A DNA stretch of 64,000 nucleotides from Warburgia ugandensis (taxonomy: Eukaryota > Streptophyta > Magnoliopsida > Canellales > Canellaceae), in contig CP141136.1 in NCBI GenBank assembly GCA_035236585.1, positions 24,844,926 through 24,908,925 on the forward strand, given 5' to 3'. Below are positions 39,653 to 50,464 of this stretch, piece after piece. Numbering within the stretch: the stretch's first letter is position 1; every line of letters starts with the position of its first letter. The position numbers were made by a program, and so were the translations under genes. Below the pieces are notes generated by a model that saw only the letters and a program-made list of their open reading frames with translations, did not search any database and was not told the DNA's origin.

Positions 39653-39841
39653 TCAACTTTTTATGACTAGCAAACATGCAAAAAAACAGATTTGAGGAAC
39701 ATACATACCGAAACTTTTGGCTTGCCACTCAGGGTCATAGCAGCAAAACTGAGCTAGAAATGAACAAGAAAGGAGCAGAAGGATGTGTGATATCCCTTGA
39801 TATCTCAAGCTTATTTGCATAGAGACACCCGAGTTAAGCAT
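39653..39841 (-). CDS. Possible orphan first exon with signal-peptide-like start
   Basis: A TATA-like ACTATAAATG (about 39849-39840, minus strand) lies a few bases before an ATG. A second in-frame Met begins MQISLRYQGISHILLLLSC, a basic then strongly hydrophobic stretch like a secretory signal. The frame runs to WQAKSFG, where GTATGTATG (a good plant splice donor) occurs, and then on to a stop. No downstream exon is recognisable, and repeat-like DNA begins near 39640, so this may be a truncated gene relic or chance. I do not recognise the family. Confidence 0.25.
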   Translation of the reverse strand: MLNSGVSMQISLRYQGISHILLLLSCSFLAQFCCYDPEWQAKSFGMYVPQICFFACLLVIKS

Positions 39842-39849
39842 TTATAGTA

Positions 39850-41029
39850 TTAGTAATATGACTAAAATTCATTGGTCGGTACAAGAGGAAGACTTAGTTG
39901 TAGATGCTTCGCTTATAGATAAAAAAGAAAAAGAAAAAAGAAGATGATATTTGTTTTCAAAAGAAAAATCTTTAGTATGAGTTTCCATGTTTTGTAAAGC
40001 AGAGGTTAAAAAGACGAATACGTAATCTTGGTCATTAGTAGATGCCTTGCTTATAGATGCATCATCATCATCTAGGCCTTATCCTGATTAGGGGTTGGCC
40101 AAGATGCCTTGTTTATATATGGAAAAGAAAAAAAGTTGACAGAGTGATGCAGCAAGTAATTTTCTGCTTGCTGAATATTGTTCCGATTAGCCTACCGCTC
40201 TTGTTTTCGATCTTGATCTCTAATTTTCCGTTGGACTGTTCATTATGTTTGATGAGCCGATTCATGATTATTTTCTTGATCGATATCTCCAACTTCTTGA
40301 CTGTGAATTCCATCTCACTAATCTCTTAAGATCCCAATCTTGACTGCTCGATTCCCATCTCAACATTGATTCTGTTTTAGATTTTGAACCACTTTTTGTG
40401 TCTGAATTTGAATCTAAAACCCGAGTATTCTTGATCCTTAAGATATAAGTAATCTGAAAATTTATGCCTGAAAGTGTCATTCCTAGTAACTTGCCCACGT
40501 ACCCGTCCATTTGTTAATGCTCAGCTTTTGCATCCTTTCAGTAGCGTTTGACCTCACTGTCATACAACGAACGACACCTACTTTGGCATAATGGGCACCA
40601 ACCTTGACAAGATTCACTTTAGATCTCCAGTTATAACAGTCCTAGTTTCAGCTGATTGTAATTTTGGTCATCACATTACTTTTACCTTCTTTTTTTCTTG
40701 GAAAAGTGCATATCGAATTAGGGATTTCACAGGATTTTTGGATTGTCCAATCGGCAAAACATATTGGGACATTGGAGATCTAAGGTGATATCAGTGAATG
40801 GTTTTAGATCAGCTGAGTGGAGCCCCACAACATAGACAACTTTGACCTCATTTTATTAAAGAAAATCGCTACAATAAGTACCACGGACAATGTGCTCAGA
40901 AGCAGGCTTTAGGCAGAAGCTGAATGCAAGGTTTTTATCATAAATGGCTAACTATACCACTTGCAATTTTTTTCCGAGGAAATAGAAAGTACAAACTTGC
41001 CTGGGAAAAGACCTTGACACCATTATGTT
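39850..41029. other. 3' flank of the NLR gene
   Basis: Mostly unique-looking DNA without a gene I can support. It holds the LINE stub at 40058-40102 and a short purine-rich local duplication (AGATGCTTCGCTTATAGAT at about 39904, related to 40040). The 80-codon minus frame at 40268-40510 has no recognisable domain. Confidence 0.4.
40058..40102 (-). mobile_element. 45-bp RTE LINE 3' stub
   Basis: On the minus strand it reads GGCCAACCCCTAATCAGGAT, then AAGGCCTAGATGATGATGAT. This is the same 3' terminus as RTE LINE 2 near 23100. It is flanked by a 17-bp imperfect direct repeat (GATGCCTTGCTTATAGA at 40041-40057; GATGCCTTGTTTATATA at 40103-40119). It is therefore an extremely 5'-truncated insertion. 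Confidence 0.8.
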
Positions 41030-43549
41030 TCATATAAGTCGAACATTTGAAACAAGTGGATCTTGTTCCTGAAAATGGAGGTGTTGCTTGATACCATAGT
41101 CTTCCCACGTGACATTGTTCCACCAATCTGGCTCTCCTGAGATCTCTGTGGGACTGTCTGGGTCACCAGCACGAAGAGGGAGCTTTAGCAATCTTGGGCA
41201 TCTTCCGACTTTCAGCTTCTTCAGCGCAGGTAAGTAACCACCACAGATGTTCTTCAATTTTGGTAGCGCCCAAAGACATAAAGTGTGTAGAAAAGGGAAC
41301 ATACTTTGCCCCTCCTCATCTCCTTGAAATACATTTTCTAATCTCCCACAAAATCTTATTTCTAGTTTTTCCAAATTTTCGAACCGTATGGTTGAAGAGA
41401 ATAAGTTTCTAAGTCTTGGACATCCTTCCAAATAGATGTTATTCAAGCGGACAAAGCTACATTGCCCAAATAACCCTTTGCATATAGTCGTTAGGTTGCG
41501 CAGATCAAAGACCAATAGATACTCGAGGCAGGCACATACTTGAGTGTTTTTGCTTTCGCCGACAATTAGAGACTCCATCTTATGACACTTGTCGATTTGA
41601 CATTCTTGAAGCTTTCCCAAGTTCTTCAAACCTAATGAAGATAATGTTTTGATGAAGCCATTGCGGTGTAAAGAGAGGAATTCGGTGTTATAAAGAACTC
41701 CTTTAATCCCGAAGGGAACTCCATTACCTCCGTGGATTTTCAAGGTTTTCACATAGCTTCTAGAAATAGAAGAAGGTTGTGTTTGGACAAAAATGTCTCG
41801 ATACAGAAACTGGTCTTCTTGGAAAGGATTGTACCCATCTTTACCTTGTTCTTCGCAAGGACTGATGGAGAAATGAAACTTTTGGAAGCATTTGTCCCAC
41901 AGCTGAGACTCTGGGCTCAAAGTGAGGAAGATGCTTGCATCAGTTACAGAGATATAATATCCATGGTTACCACGAAATTGCTCCCGTGGCAAATCAAAGC
42001 CACATTGGTTCCAATTCAAAACTTTTGGGAGCCAATCTATCTTCTGCCAATCTACAACAGCTAGGTTTTTGGTGTCAAACAAGTCCATACGTATAAGAGA
42101 TGTCAATTTTGTGACTATGTGTGGGAACTCCTTGATACTAGTACCGGATAGATCGAGTACCTCAAGATTTTTGAGCTTGGATAATCCGTTTAGTGTCTCT
42201 AAGGATCTACAACCTCTTACCGAGAGCTTGTCAAGCTCCTTGGCTCCAGAAATGTCCAAATAATGAAGGCTGAACATGTTCTCAAAGGCCGAACTGGAAA
42301 TATTCTTGATGGGAGTTTTATATAGATCAAGCACTTCGAGTTTGTTGAGTGCCTTCCATAGGAGTTGGGGAAGAGCCTGTAAGTTTCTGCAATTCTTCAA
42401 GTTCAGCATTCGAAGGTTGCATAAACAGGATACAGAGGAGGGAAAGCTTGCTATGAGTGTGTTTGCAAGGCTAAGGACTCGAAGATTACGCATGTTTTGA
42501 AAGAAGGAATCTGAGATGTGCTGTAAAGGATTATCTGTAAGTAGCAAAGTGCAGAGTTTGGGCAGCACCGGTGCTTCTTCAGAAAGCCGGATGCTCTCTA
42601 TTTGATTAGACACCAAGGAGACTCTCTCGACATCTTCCCACTCCCCTACCTCAGGAGCCTTTGCTAGACCAAGATCACATCTTACCAAGAATCTACGAGG
42701 ATAGGTGCCTTGTCCCTCAGTAATGGATACTACCTTTGATCTTATGGGACTGGGAATTGTCAGCTGACCTTCACTAGTTACTGATAGCATGCATCTAGCA
42801 GTTAGCTCTGAGTGAAGGGCTAGAGCTCCAGATCTGGGATTTCCAAATCCAGATAGAAATCCCTCAGAAGTCCAATACCTAGATAGAGTACGTAGAGAGT
42901 AGTCCATGCCTTCAGGAAATAGACAACAATAGAAGAAGCATTCCAAAATGACGTCTCTTGTAACTTGGCCTTTGAAGCTAGGAAGGTTAGCCATGTCCAT
43001 TGCTTCTTGACATAACAAGTTCATCGTCTCACCGACTGACATTTTCTCCCACTCGACAGTCATCTCTCTTTCGACTGCCATTTCAGAACAGACTCTTGGC
43101 TCCCCAGCCATGATCACCACCTTGTTTCCACCCTCCCGTGGAAGTCCGACCTCTTCCAAATCGAAGCCATTGTTGAGACCGTCCAAGATCAGCATAAACC
43201 TTCGGCTCTCTAAGAAGGAGATGATTCTCCAGGAGAGTTGTCTTTGTAACTCGTAGGTTTGGACTTGGATGCCCAACCCCTCAGCCACTTTCCTTTGCCC
43301 ATCAATCTGATTCAACGACTCACCTGGTTTGAATCTTACCCAAGCTATTTTGTCAAATAGGCCCCATCCTTCTGCGGCCTCCATCAATTGCCTCCTCAAA
43401 CTAGCCTTTCCGAACCCATCAACGATCACAATACCGACCTTAAACACGCTATCATCTGTTAACCATTCCCAAAACTGTTGCTTCGCAAGATCAAACGGGC
43501 CCACCGCATTTTTCATTGCTTTGTTGTCGACCAAGTATAAGGAGGCCAT
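41030..43549 (-). CDS. NLR-type protein with degenerate NB-ARC domain and LRRs
   Basis: Intact 839-codon single exon. The start is the first Met after an in-frame TAG 12 bases upstream. Residues 1-100 resemble the NB-ARC entry (WEWLTDD, VGIVIVDGFG, KIAWVRF) without any coiled coil. The P-loop reads DGFGKASL (44-51) instead of GGVGKTT. Kinase-2 is MLILDGL (119-125), where LLVLDDV is usual. RNBS-B reads KVVIMAGEP (143-151) in place of a TTR motif. The GLPL segment is missing (about 60 residues shorter between 171 and 201). RNBS-D is recognisable (CFFYCCLFPEG, 204-214), followed by YWTSEGFL. The MHD site reads IPSP (about 264-267). Leucine-rich repeats run from about 305 to 810, with clear repeats such as LEVLDLSGTSIKEFP and a C-terminal LGKLQECQIDKCHKMESLIV. 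ATP binding and switching are unlikely. Family knowledge points to immune sensing, or a decoy or helper role, but the actual function is unknown. No canonical TATA box is evident. Confidence 0.9.
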   Translation of the reverse strand: MASLYLVDNKAMKNAVGPFDLAKQQFWEWLTDDSVFKVGIVIVDGFGKASLRRQLMEAAEGWGLFDKIAWVRFKPGESLNQIDGQRKVAEGLGIQVQTYELQRQLSWRIISFLESRRFMLILDGLNNGFDLEEVGLPREGGNKVVIMAGEPRVCSEMAVEREMTVEWEKMSVGETMNLLCQEAMDMANLPSFKGQVTRDVILECFFYCCLFPEGMDYSLRTLSRYWTSEGFLSGFGNPRSGALALHSELTARCMLSVTSEGQLTIPSPIRSKVVSITEGQGTYPRRFLVRCDLGLAKAPEVGEWEDVERVSLVSNQIESIRLSEEAPVLPKLCTLLLTDNPLQHISDSFFQNMRNLRVLSLANTLIASFPSSVSCLCNLRMLNLKNCRNLQALPQLLWKALNKLEVLDLYKTPIKNISSSAFENMFSLHYLDISGAKELDKLSVRGCRSLETLNGLSKLKNLEVLDLSGTSIKEFPHIVTKLTSLIRMDLFDTKNLAVVDWQKIDWLPKVLNWNQCGFDLPREQFRGNHGYYISVTDASIFLTLSPESQLWDKCFQKFHFSISPCEEQGKDGYNPFQEDQFLYRDIFVQTQPSSISRSYVKTLKIHGGNGVPFGIKGVLYNTEFLSLHRNGFIKTLSSLGLKNLGKLQECQIDKCHKMESLIVGESKNTQVCACLEYLLVFDLRNLTTICKGLFGQCSFVRLNNIYLEGCPRLRNLFSSTIRFENLEKLEIRFCGRLENVFQGDEEGQSMFPFLHTLCLWALPKLKNICGGYLPALKKLKVGRCPRLLKLPLRAGDPDSPTEISGEPDWWNNVTWEDYGIKQHLHFQEQDPLVSNVRLI

Positions 43550-46004
43550 CCTTCTTCTCTAACAATGTAATTAATCTCCACCGTCCTTTTAGCCCACACT
43601 ACGCTCTAACAATTGCTTACACCTGAAAAGTTAAATTCTTAAGACAAATAATGTAATATTATTACATTCATTCATAAGTGATGAAATCATATGAACAAAA
43701 CGTTCTGTTATAGGGAAAAAACTGATATCTAAAGGTCATTTTGGTTGGCAGAAAATATTCCGAAATTGACTTTCATAGAAAATGAATTTCCCATGGAACG
43801 TGTTTTATTGGTTGAATTGAATTACACTCAAAGACCCAAAAGTCTTTTCAGGCGTAAAACCTTTGGCTCTTTGGCTAATTTAATTCCTAAGCTCTAAAAC
43901 ACATTTTACAGAAAAATTTCTTTTTCTGTGGAAATTAATTTTTATCTATTTCCTATCAACCAAACAGGTACTAAATAAAATAATTTATCACAGGTCATAT
44001 TGTTCAGGATTCAAATTCATTGATCATTCAGGCCACATATTTGATATACCGTACCCAAAAGTTTCTCCGTCGGATTATGCCAACGACCAACTGCTTAGAT
44101 GTTTACCTTTTCTTTATTCAGAGCCATGCCAAATAATAGATACAAGAGGCAATACCCCAAAAGTTTAATCAGAACTTTTGCTGATGGATTAAAAATCTAT
44201 AGGTGACCAAGAAAGTAACTGTTCAGATCCAATATTTTCTCGGTCCCTCAATTTACCCTTAGATGCAACTAAGTCCTCCTGATTTGGATTCACAAGCACC
44301 ACACGGTAGCTAGCTATTTAGAGTCCGATTAGCAAGGCTTTTATATATAATTTGATTTATCGAATAGTGCCAGATTATATAAGCTTTGTCAAAGGGGCCT
44401 AACTCTTAAAGGCTCAGCTTCAAAATTACCACCGGAGAATGCATTTACATGGCTTATCATAAGACTAACAGGATAACAGGGTACGCCAATTTGATCGCTT
44501 ATATTGACTGCCAGAAATCAAGTTTTATATGCCCGATGGATGTAAAGGACCGACTTTTATTTTAGAAGTTGTAAAAGAATAGACCGATTGGCAACGCTTA
44601 TTCGCTTATGCTAGGGTTTGCTACTCAATCAGTAATGCAACATTTTGCATAATCCAATAAACCAGATCATGTAATCCTTTTCATTCAAAATATATAATCT
44701 TTGTCAATCGGTCCCTAATTGATTTCGACGATTCAACACCGGGCCAAGAAGACGTTGGAGTTCCATCGTAGACTTTTAAAGGGTGTATCCATGCTACGAC
44801 ATGTTGTTCATACATTTCAATAGATAAAGCAAGAGAAAGGAAAGAATAAAACAGAAGCAGGCCACTATTATATAGGTGATCCTAGCCATTCATTTTCATT
44901 ATTGCGTCTGAGATAAATCATGACAGAGAAGTCTCAGCCCTTAGAAACTCTAGTTTTGTTTTTTCAGTTGTAAAATGGATACTGACAGGGCAGCAACGTC
45001 TAGCACAGTTGTTTGCAGACTTCTCGGCCAGTTATAGAATATGCTTGGTCATAGGTTTGAGTGAGCACTTTTCATTTTGGTTGAGAATTAAATTTAGGAG
45101 AGTGTGTGAGGCATTTTCTTTGCAATTCTTTGCTTGTAGTAAAAAGAAAAAACAAAACAAAAATATAGATCATGAAATTAAAGAACGACGTTTTCGGTTC
45201 CATTTTGCAACACAGAAATCCTCAGTAGCATAAGTCTTACGATTATCCAACAGCCGAGATTTTTGAATCATAATCTATAAGGTGCAAAACAAGATGTCGT
45301 GGGTTAGCAACATTCATGCAACATTCAAAAGAGAGAAAAGAAAATTGAAACAAATAAATAAAATAAAAAGTAAAATATTAAGAAAGGTGCAGCATTTAGG
45401 CTATTTGTCTATAGTAGTTGCAACTGGTCATTGGCCGAGATCAAAGGAAAGACTCAGAAACTTACACGTCGGGAACTTCTGTTTATCGTTGAGCACCGGT
45501 ACACCACAAACGAGCTAGGGATGACTATGGGTTGTAGTTTTCTTCTTCAACGCCTCAAGCTAGGGTGGAATATTGCCAGCTACTGCCTATAATGTGCCGA
45601 CAAATGGCAGCATTTATAATAGCCAAACGGGTTCCCAGCATGTTCTTGATACAAGCAAGGCCCCGATGCATTGGCAAGGTTTATATAATCTGGTTGGTAA
45701 TCTAACAGAGAGAATCTGTGGCATAATCCCAGAAAATTACACTTCATAAGCCGGGCCAATCGATATTAAGGTATTTGATCCTTTGTTTGCATGAGGGGAG
45801 AAGTATACAGGATAAAGTGTTCACCCTTTCCAGAACAAAGAATTAGATTCCACTAATCTCTGCTGTTGTTTGTTAGATGTTACACTTCCTCTTTTGCTAG
45901 CTTTATGACACTTGATATTCCTTCAATAACCCCTTTTTTCCTTCAATGTTGAACAGTTGTATTCATGAGCAGCCTTGAACCCTGATCTCTCAAAAGAGAG
46001 GCTC
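43550..46004. other. 5' flank of the NLR gene and spacer
   Basis: 43560-44400 is the counterpart of the flank at 349-1810 and contains the empty TRIM site (CATTCATAAGTG near 43670). Beyond that, 44400-45860 holds no open frame or repeat I can place; short frames near 45009 and 45282 look like chance. 45868-46004 is a SINE-like repeat also present at 9362-9530; its remaining piece is at 47698-47720, beyond the inserted LTR. Confidence 0.5.
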
Positions 46005-46009
46005 CCTAT

Positions 46010-47697
46010 TGTTGATGTTTTTCACAAGTGCACGGGCTATTGTAGTATAATTATACAAATACAAGTCGATCCTATAAGGACTCACTTTAAAATTTTGGAA
46101 TTTTTAATAAAATTTAATTATTTAAAATTCAAATTTAATGGACAAAATTTAACAAAAAAAAATCAGACTTCATCTTTAGTTTATCAATGAAAACTCAGAA
46201 GTCTAATTACAAGAAGACCAGAAAAAGAAACTATCAAACCTTAATTAAAACTAAAACTAGAAAAATTAAGAAAATTCTAATGCCCTATCTTAAGTGCTAT
46301 TCAATTTCTTCACTTCAAGTTTCCAAAACTTTGATCAACCTCCATCACTACATTCAACATGTCTTGGATTAGTTATCTTATGGAGGAATTTGTCAGATTC
46401 TTCAAATTATTAGAGATCTAATCAATTTAAGGAATTTCATGATTAATGGGTGAGATCTGGTTTCAGTATCCAAAATGAAGATCAGGAACACTAATTACTC
46501 TATAAAATATCCTAAAAATATTCCACAAAATTTAATTGAACATATGAATTAAAACAGACAAGAATTTAAAGTTTATCAGTGGTTAAACCAGTACCGTTAA
46601 TTGTTAAACAGTAAACACAAAACACGAATAACTCAGAACAGAATAATATACGAATAACCACAGTATTAGGACATGAAATGTAATTTGAATTATTCTTTCA
46701 GGGCAAAATTGGAATTTTTCCTGAAACTTACTTAAGCTCTCCAATAAGTTTCTAAGGATGGGCCGTCCCACTGGAGTGGCTGTGCTGGGCGGCCTTGATA
46801 TGAACTGGGGCATTGTGTGGTTGTTTGGAGTAGAGGAGGAGACAACGCCTGGGTTGTGCGGTCTTTGCTGGTCGTCGTTTGGTACCGCCCTGCATAGAGG
46901 GATGTCACCTGGGCCGGTGAAAAGATACAGCCAGTGATGAGGGAGCTCCTGGTCTGGGCATTGGTGATGGTACTGGAAAAAAATATTTGCGATGGATGCA
47001 AGGGGGAAAAAAAATAGAGATGAGAAGGAGATCTTACGGGGAAGAAGAAGAAGAACGTGAGAGGGGGTGAATGAAGGAGGCTGTGGAGATGTGCCATGTA
47101 TGGACTGGTTTGTGCGGTGAATGGAAGAAAGCTGAGTTGTAATGTGGACAGCAGGGAAGGTGAGGCAAAGAGCGGGCGAACAAATGTAAACAAAGTAAAA
47201 GAAACAAGCAAAGTTAAAGAAAATAGTAAACTCTCCAAACTAAAAAAAAAACCTCCCCAAATTTCATACGGGTCTCCCTCTTTATAATGTTTTTTCTTTC
47301 CTAATCTTACTCCAACTTCCTTTAAGAGGTAGATTTTTATTAGGACTTTCTTTACCAAATTAGGAGTCCTCTTTCACTAGGAAACCTCTTCCATTAGGAA
47401 ACCTCTTCCCCTTGCCTCATTGATCTTCAACTAATTTGCACCATTGAGATTAAATTTGAGTCATCCAATCTCTTTTAGGTAATATGCAAAATAAAAGATT
47501 AAATTAGAATTATTTAAATCCCATATTAATCATCTAATAAGCTCTAATGATCATTTGACCATTGATTTTGAAAAATTAAAGTTTGGATGGTCAATTTGAG
47601 CTAAATTAAAAATCAAGCTAAATTTTGCACTTTTGAATGGTTAGATCTAATTGAATGTTAAATTAAGGGTCTTTTACTCAAAATTAAACACTTAACA
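46010..47697 (+). mobile_element. Family-D solo LTR (copy D3)
   Basis: Runs TGTTGATGTTTTTCACAAG to AACACTTAACA. A perfect CCTAT duplication flanks it (46005-46009 and 47698-47702). The flanks rejoin a SINE-like repeat (GAGGCTCC-CTAT-GCCACTG). No primer site, polypurine tract or polyprotein. Of the complete copies it is the shortest (about 1.7 kb) and it lacks the long AG tract. Confidence 0.87.
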
Positions 47698-47956
47698 CCT
47701 ATGCCACTGTAATATAAGGCCATAATCAAAAGCCTCAGAACTTATATAATTTGGTTTATTGGATTATGATGGATTGTTCTCTATAGATTTATGTGGAATA
47801 GTTCTGCATAATCCAATAATCAGGACTATAACCAGCAACGTCACACAGCTGATCAAGGACAATTTGAAATCTCTCTCTGGACTATACTTGGTTGCAGGTT
47901 TGAATTGTTACTTATCCCTTTGGCTAATATTAGAATCAATAGATTATGTTAGTGGG

Positions 47957-48021
47957 GTCTGGAGAAGAGGGAGACCACAAGGGCCTATAGTATGTAGCCT
48001 AACTTTGTATTTTTGTAAGGG
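47957..48021 (-). mobile_element. Au-like SINE fragment
   Basis: The plus strand reads GGTCTGGAGAAGAGGGAGAC, then CACAAGGGCCTATAGTATG, TAGCCTAACTTTG. This is the reverse complement of the middle of the SINE at 5063-5245. Head and tail are missing. Confidence 0.55.
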
Positions 48022-48594
48022 CTCCCCTTCGTATTCCAGAAGAAAGAAAGAGAAAAATAAAAGAAAGAAGAGAGAGTGTAAGGAAAACCACCAGCGAATT
48101 TCTTATAAAAGGTCCCCGTACTACCGCAAACAACTCATCTATAAATCTTTCTTTCCTTTACGATTGAGGATTCTCTTGAGCATGGACCCAATTGCTTAAG
48201 TGGGACGTAATTTGGGCCCTGCCTAAAATGATCATAAAGTTCTAAGTTCCACTGAAATGGAGCTGTTTGAACAAGATAGCTATCCATGGATATAGGCATT
48301 CTCTCGGATCGGCTTATATACAGTAACTTTTTCCTGGAAATTATCAGAGAGATTTTATATCCTCTCTCCGTTCTAAGGCATCCAATGGCAAGGGATAGCA
48401 TAACAATCCACGGAAACCATTCACCAGATCATAATGTTCCATTGATATGTTGGTACGCAAGCAAGCTTTATTTTGGAAAACACCTCTAAACGAGGTTTTA
48501 TTAGTAAAGATAAAAAAGAATTCTTTTACAAGATAACGTTAGAATTGAAGGGAATAAATATCGAAAGAATGCCCATGTATTCTTTACCATTACA

Positions 48595-48680
48595 ATCATT
48601 CCTGAAGAGTCTTGAATTCATGACCTTCACAATTGAGACTCAATCTTGCACCACTGCGACACACTCACGCATCCTAACCA
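48595..48680 (-). mobile_element. tRNA-derived SINE head (tentative)
   Basis: On the minus strand, GTGTCGCAGTGGTGCAAG resembles a pol III A box, followed at a suitable distance by GGTCATGAATTCAAGAC, resembling a B box. The tail is unclear and no flanking duplication was found. Confidence 0.4.
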
Positions 48681-49471
48681 AGAAACAATACTTTGAAGAT
48701 TAGTGTCAATAAAAGACTGATCTAATAAGCACCATTAAAAAGGTAGTGATCTAATGGGCCTAATTATGAGCTAACCCAAAGATCGCCTGAACGATCAAAT
48801 CGATTGATCCGTCAATATTGTTTAAAGGATAACCGTTGTTTGACCTGAAAATATATATATGAGCAGGTAATGTACTTGTTCGACACACTTTCTCAATGAT
48901 CTACCCCAATGAAGTAGTTGGTGGTGGTATGGACGTGGGATTTGGTTTGAATGTAGACCATACCTTTTGTTTCCAAGAACTACATTTTAAAGGCCACGGT
49001 CAGAGGCTTAGAATTATCAAATAGTTTAGACTTTGGTGCATCAATTCCCTTATCCATAGCACGGCTAGGGGATGGATGATTTGGATCATTGGAAATAGTA
49101 GGCCCCGATCATATCTTGGCCACTCATAATTTCTAAGTGAAAATATGCCCATTCATTATATTTTATCAGAAGCGTGGGAAGAGAAGAAACAAAGTGCAAT
49201 AGTCGGAATTCAGCAAATCATGAAACATTAATTGCTCTCATAGGGGCTGTTTGCAACGGGTACACGGGAAAAAATTTTCTATTCCAAAAAAGGCTTAATC
49301 CATGATTTTTATTCTTTCGGTCTCTCACACACTGGGGCTGGTGGCACGGAAACGACAAATTAAACGTGGATAAACTTATACACGAGTAGTAATTCTATAG
49401 CTTGCTCCTTGCAGACCTAGAAGATCAATAAGACGATTTAACAACAAACGACACAAGGTATTAGAACCATT

Positions 49472-50464
49472 TTAACTAGGATTGAATAATTTGTATTCAT
49501 GCAAGGGCTGCCAATAGCAAGGGACAAGTTCGGCATCCACGAATAACATTATCCCAGATTTGTTATACTTATGCCAGATTATTACAGTAGGTATATTCTT
49601 TGGTTGCAATCTACACCCAAAATATATGATCCCAAGTCGCAAAATTACAAAAGCAATACAAAAAAAAAAAAAAGAACTAGCCTTATTATCCATGAAATAC
49701 TGAATAAGTAATACAAATCTAATCCAATAAGTCATTCGATCCCGAAAGATTGCACAAGTAGAGCATGGAGAAGTTGAGTTTGTATATGAAAGATCAAGAA
49801 ATCGGAGGCATTTCATATGCTCGGAAAAGGAAATTGGGATCCCCTCCAATGATGGATTATGATCAAGAAGCAATGTGAGGAGTCCACGCTCTTAGACCGT
49901 CTCCTAGGGAGAGTTGAGTGGGTTCTTTGCCTTGCAATGCCTAGGGATGCCTTGGACATTTCCTGCAATGGAGTTTCGGAAAGATCTAGTAAGCACCTCC
50001 GAGGCTGTCTGCAGACCGCAATAAGAGAAGGGGAGTCTAAGGTTCCACAGGCAAGAGATTGAGGAAGGCAACGATGCGATACATGAGCATGAAAGATCGA
50101 TGACTCGACGGTTATGAATGAGCTCAAGATAAGGACCCCTACATGGTAGACCGCCACTAAGCACTAAGCAAAACAAGAAGGATCTCATAACCATCTTTCT
50201 GACGACAATCAAACCAACCGAAATTCGCAACCTCTGCCGTCCTGATGCCCATGGAACCTCCCTAAACAGACTCTCCCACTGCTCCACGGTCTGCCTTTCC
50301 ATTATCATCTGAAAACTCACATCCAGAGAAGGCATCACGATTGCAACCTCCTTAAAATTTTGACATTTCGGCAATGAAATTGCAATCTCAATCAAACTGG
50401 GGAGTTCCCTATCATTATATGATATTAGCAGGAACATTCGAAGTGCAGTTCTGTACCCATCATT
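49472..50464 (-). pseudogene. NLR pseudogene, internal fragment
   Basis: Minus-strand reading from 50464: FKEVAIVMPSLDVSFQMIME then TVEQWESLFREVPW. This aligns with the RNBS-B region of the intact NLR (KVVIMAGEPRVCSEM...MTVEWEK) and also lacks the TTR motif. Next, FLFCLVLSGGLP resembles RNBS-D. LRR pieces follow: IDLSCSCIASLPSSISCLWN and, in another frame, LLLDHNPSLEGIPISF with MKCLRFLDLSYTN. Frameshifts and stops separate the blocks, and the 5' part is absent. The break at 50464 coincides with the copia-2 insertion; beyond that element lies LTR DNA, so the NLR 5' end had already been lost or displaced. Confidence 0.72.

Larger units (their letters stand above)
47703..49470. other. Intergenic DNA with SINE remnants
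   Basis: A stem-loop (47752-47768 pairing with 47806-47821 around TATTGGATTATG) hints at a small MITE. Two SINE-like pieces are listed separately. Segment 48940-49190 resembles 17720-18000. A TATA-like CTTATAAAAGG occurs at about 48100-48112, but no gene follows it. No coding frame is supported. Confidence 0.4.

Noticed and set aside
40268-40510. 80-codon minus-strand frame 3' of the NLR
   Set aside because: No domain, no homologous counterpart, typical chance length.
41732-42500. Plus-strand frames of 64-110 codons
   Set aside because: Shadows of the NLR coding sequence on the opposite strand.
44580-44700. MITE pair with 47750-47821 (shared GCATAATCCAATAA)
   Set aside because: Only a 14-bp shared word. 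The stem-loop at 47752-47821 is real, but I could not define element ends or a duplication.
46732-47358. 208-codon minus-strand frame
   Set aside because: Lies wholly inside LTR D3 antisense to it; no domain, low-complexity Ser/Leu/Phe.
48100-48200. Promoter of a gene (TATA-like CTTATAAAAGG)
   Set aside because: No supported reading frame or splice pattern follows on the plus strand.
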